From: Nocardia sp. MH4
GTDB lineage: Bacteria > Actinomycetota > Actinomycetes > Mycobacteriales > Mycobacteriaceae
Direction of reading: 5' to 3'
NCBI RefSeq assembly: GCF_019266065.1
Contig: NZ_LPNR01000060.1
Span: 1-33,926 of the forward strand
DNA length: 33,926 nt
The notes under the pieces were generated by a model. It worked only from the letters and a program-made list of their open reading frames with translations. It was not told the DNA's origin and did not search any database. Within the stretch, counting starts at the first letter, position 1. Each line of letters begins with the position of its first letter. Made by a program: the position numbers and the translations under genes. This document shows positions 32,831 through 33,926 of this stretch, one piece after another.

Positions 32831-33926
32831 TCACTGTGCTGCCGCGGGAAGGTCCTCGCGAACAGTGGTTTTCGTGCGGTCGGGGCCGGGGAGAACGAGG
32901 ACGGCGATCGCCGCGGCCGCGACGAAGAGCAGGGCGGCGATCCCGAGCGCGAAGGCGTAGCCGCTGTTGAGTGCCGCCGCGTCGGTGCCCGCGCCGGACC
33001 TGGCGGCGGCGAAGGTAGCCAGCGCCGCGACGCCGACGCTGCCACCGAGTTGGCGGGCGCTGTTGAACACCCCGGAGGCCATCCCGGCATCGCCCGGCGC
33101 GACGGCGGTGACGGCGGCCGCGGCGACCGGGGCCAGGCACAGGCCGAGTCCGAAACCGCCCACGATCGAGGGGCCGAGCACGTCGGCGAGGAAACTGCCG
33201 TCGGGACTGATCGCGGCGAACCAGCCGATCCCGGTGGCGGTCAGCAGCGCGCCGCCGATCAGTAGCGGGCGCGGCGATCGGTGGGCGCCGACCCGGGTCG
33301 CGACCAGCGTGCCGACGATGACACACAGCGAGAACGGGACGAAGGCCGCGCCGGTGGCGCCCGCGCTCATCCGCAGGACACGCTGCATGTACAGCGACAC
33401 GAGGTAGAACGCCGAGAACTGGCCCGCGGCGGCGCACAGGACGAACAGGTTGCCGCCGAGTACCCAGCGGTTGCGCAGCAGTCCGAACCGGAGCAGTGGG
33501 TGGCGAACCTGCCTTTCCGTGAGGGCGAAGCCGATCAGCAGGGCCGCGGCCACCGCCAGTGTCGCGCCGGTGTCGGCCGAGATCCACCCGTGCCGATCGG
33601 TGCGGACGATGCCGGTGATGAGCACGCCGACGCCGCCGGTGGCCAGCGCGGCGCCGAGGAGGTCGAGTCGGCCTGCGCCGGTCGACGGCCGGTCGGCGGG
33701 CACACCCGCGGCGGTGGCCAGCAGCGCGACCGCGACGATCGGCAGATTGATCAGCATCACCCAGCGCCAGTCGGCGTACTCGGTGAGCACGCCGCCGACG
33801 AGGACGCCCAGCGCTCCGCCCGCCGCGTTCACCCCGCCCCACACGCCCAGCGCGCGGACGCGGGCGGGCCCCTCGGGGAACGCCGTGGTGAGCGTGGCCA
33901 GGGCGGCGGGCGCCACCGCGGCCGCC
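32831..33926 (-). CDS. DHA2-type MFS efflux transporter (N-terminus cut off by the window)
   Basis: At least 364 aa of a proton-driven drug exporter of the DHA2 (14-helix) major facilitator family; the N-terminal part lies beyond the right edge. Recognisable parts are ALGVWGGVNAAGGALGVLVG (the motif C-like helix 5 region), WRWVMLINLPI after it, and the later segments MSAGATGAAFVPFSL and GVFNSARQLGGSVGVA. A comparable efflux gene (Rv1634) lies near uvrB in M. tuberculosis. The frame is open to the last base, with A-A-A-V before the region shown, so the visible GTG is internal. Substrates unknown. Confidence 0.92.
   Translation of the reverse strand, partial: AAAVAPAALATLTTAFPEGPARVRALGVWGGVNAAGGALGVLVGGVLTEYADWRWVMLINLPIVAVALLATAAGVPADRPSTGAGRLDLLGAALATGGVGVLITGIVRTDRHGWISADTGATLAVAAALLIGFALTERQVRHPLLRFGLLRNRWVLGGNLFVLCAAAGQFSAFYLVSLYMQRVLRMSAGATGAAFVPFSLCVIVGTLVATRVGAHRSPRPLLIGGALLTATGIGWFAAISPDGSFLADVLGPSIVGGFGLGLCLAPVAAAAVTAVAPGDAGMASGVFNSARQLGGSVGVAALATFAAARSGAGTDAAALNSGYAFALGIAALLFVAAAAIAVLVLPGPDRTKTTVREDLPAAAQ

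Overview
The window is high-GC actinobacterial chromosome. Its backbone matches the polA - rpsA - coaE - DUF402 gene - uvrB - DHA2 efflux pump / universal stress protein block known from mycobacteria (Rv1629-Rv1636 region of M. tuberculosis), and RpsA, UvrB, CoaE-GrpB and the thioredoxin are of mycobacterial type. Small exported proteins of a style common in Nocardia, and a large accessory stretch between polA and rpsA, suggest Mycobacteriales and most likely Nocardia. The genus is an inference. I saw no tRNA, rRNA, insertion sequence, prophage or CRISPR array.

Layout. 0.2-4.9 kb: polA (probably leaderless), then three forward genes (GNAT acetyltransferase, SRPBCC protein, double hot-dog thioesterase) and a convergent DUF6191 membrane protein. 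5.2-6.0 kb: a leader peptide with a run of rare Ile/Leu/Val codons, a terminator-like hairpin, and a stand-alone protein resembling the LeuA regulatory domain. 6.0-8.1 kb: thioredoxin and 2H phosphoesterase on the minus strand, and an isopropylmalate/isocitrate-type dehydrogenase on the plus strand. 8.2-10.9 kb: a polar amino-acid ABC transporter operon. 10.9-13.1 kb: a MerR regulator divergent from a two-gene membrane operon, with two matching inverted repeats between them. 13.1-16.2 kb: an exported glycine-zipper protein, then a LysR regulator divergent from a berberine-bridge-type flavin oxidase with a textbook LysR box. 16.2-17.3 kb: an SPFH protein plus a tiny ribbon-helix-helix protein behind a promoter buried in a 24-bp palindrome. 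17.3-20.3 kb: LuxR regulator, small alpha/beta-barrel protein, an unrecognised protein and a methyltransferase. 20.3-32.4 kb: the housekeeping backbone rpsA, coaE-grpB, DUF402 pair, uvrB and universal stress protein, interleaved with a Tat-exported phospholipase C-like enzyme, a VOC/AraC pair and two paralogous 143-aa exported proteins. 32.4-33.9 kb: a cupin and a DHA2 efflux pump cut off by the window end.

The most notable regulatory reading is the 5.3-6.0 kb unit. It has a consensus-like promoter whose start point falls on the GTG of the leader peptide, a cluster ATT-CTT-CTC-GTA-GTA just before a GC hairpin with a T-rich tail, and then a protein homologous only to the allosteric domain of 2-isopropylmalate synthase. 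This looks like branched-chain amino-acid attenuation of a free-standing sensor domain. The second is the SPFH/RHH pair with its operator, which looks like a self-regulating membrane module.
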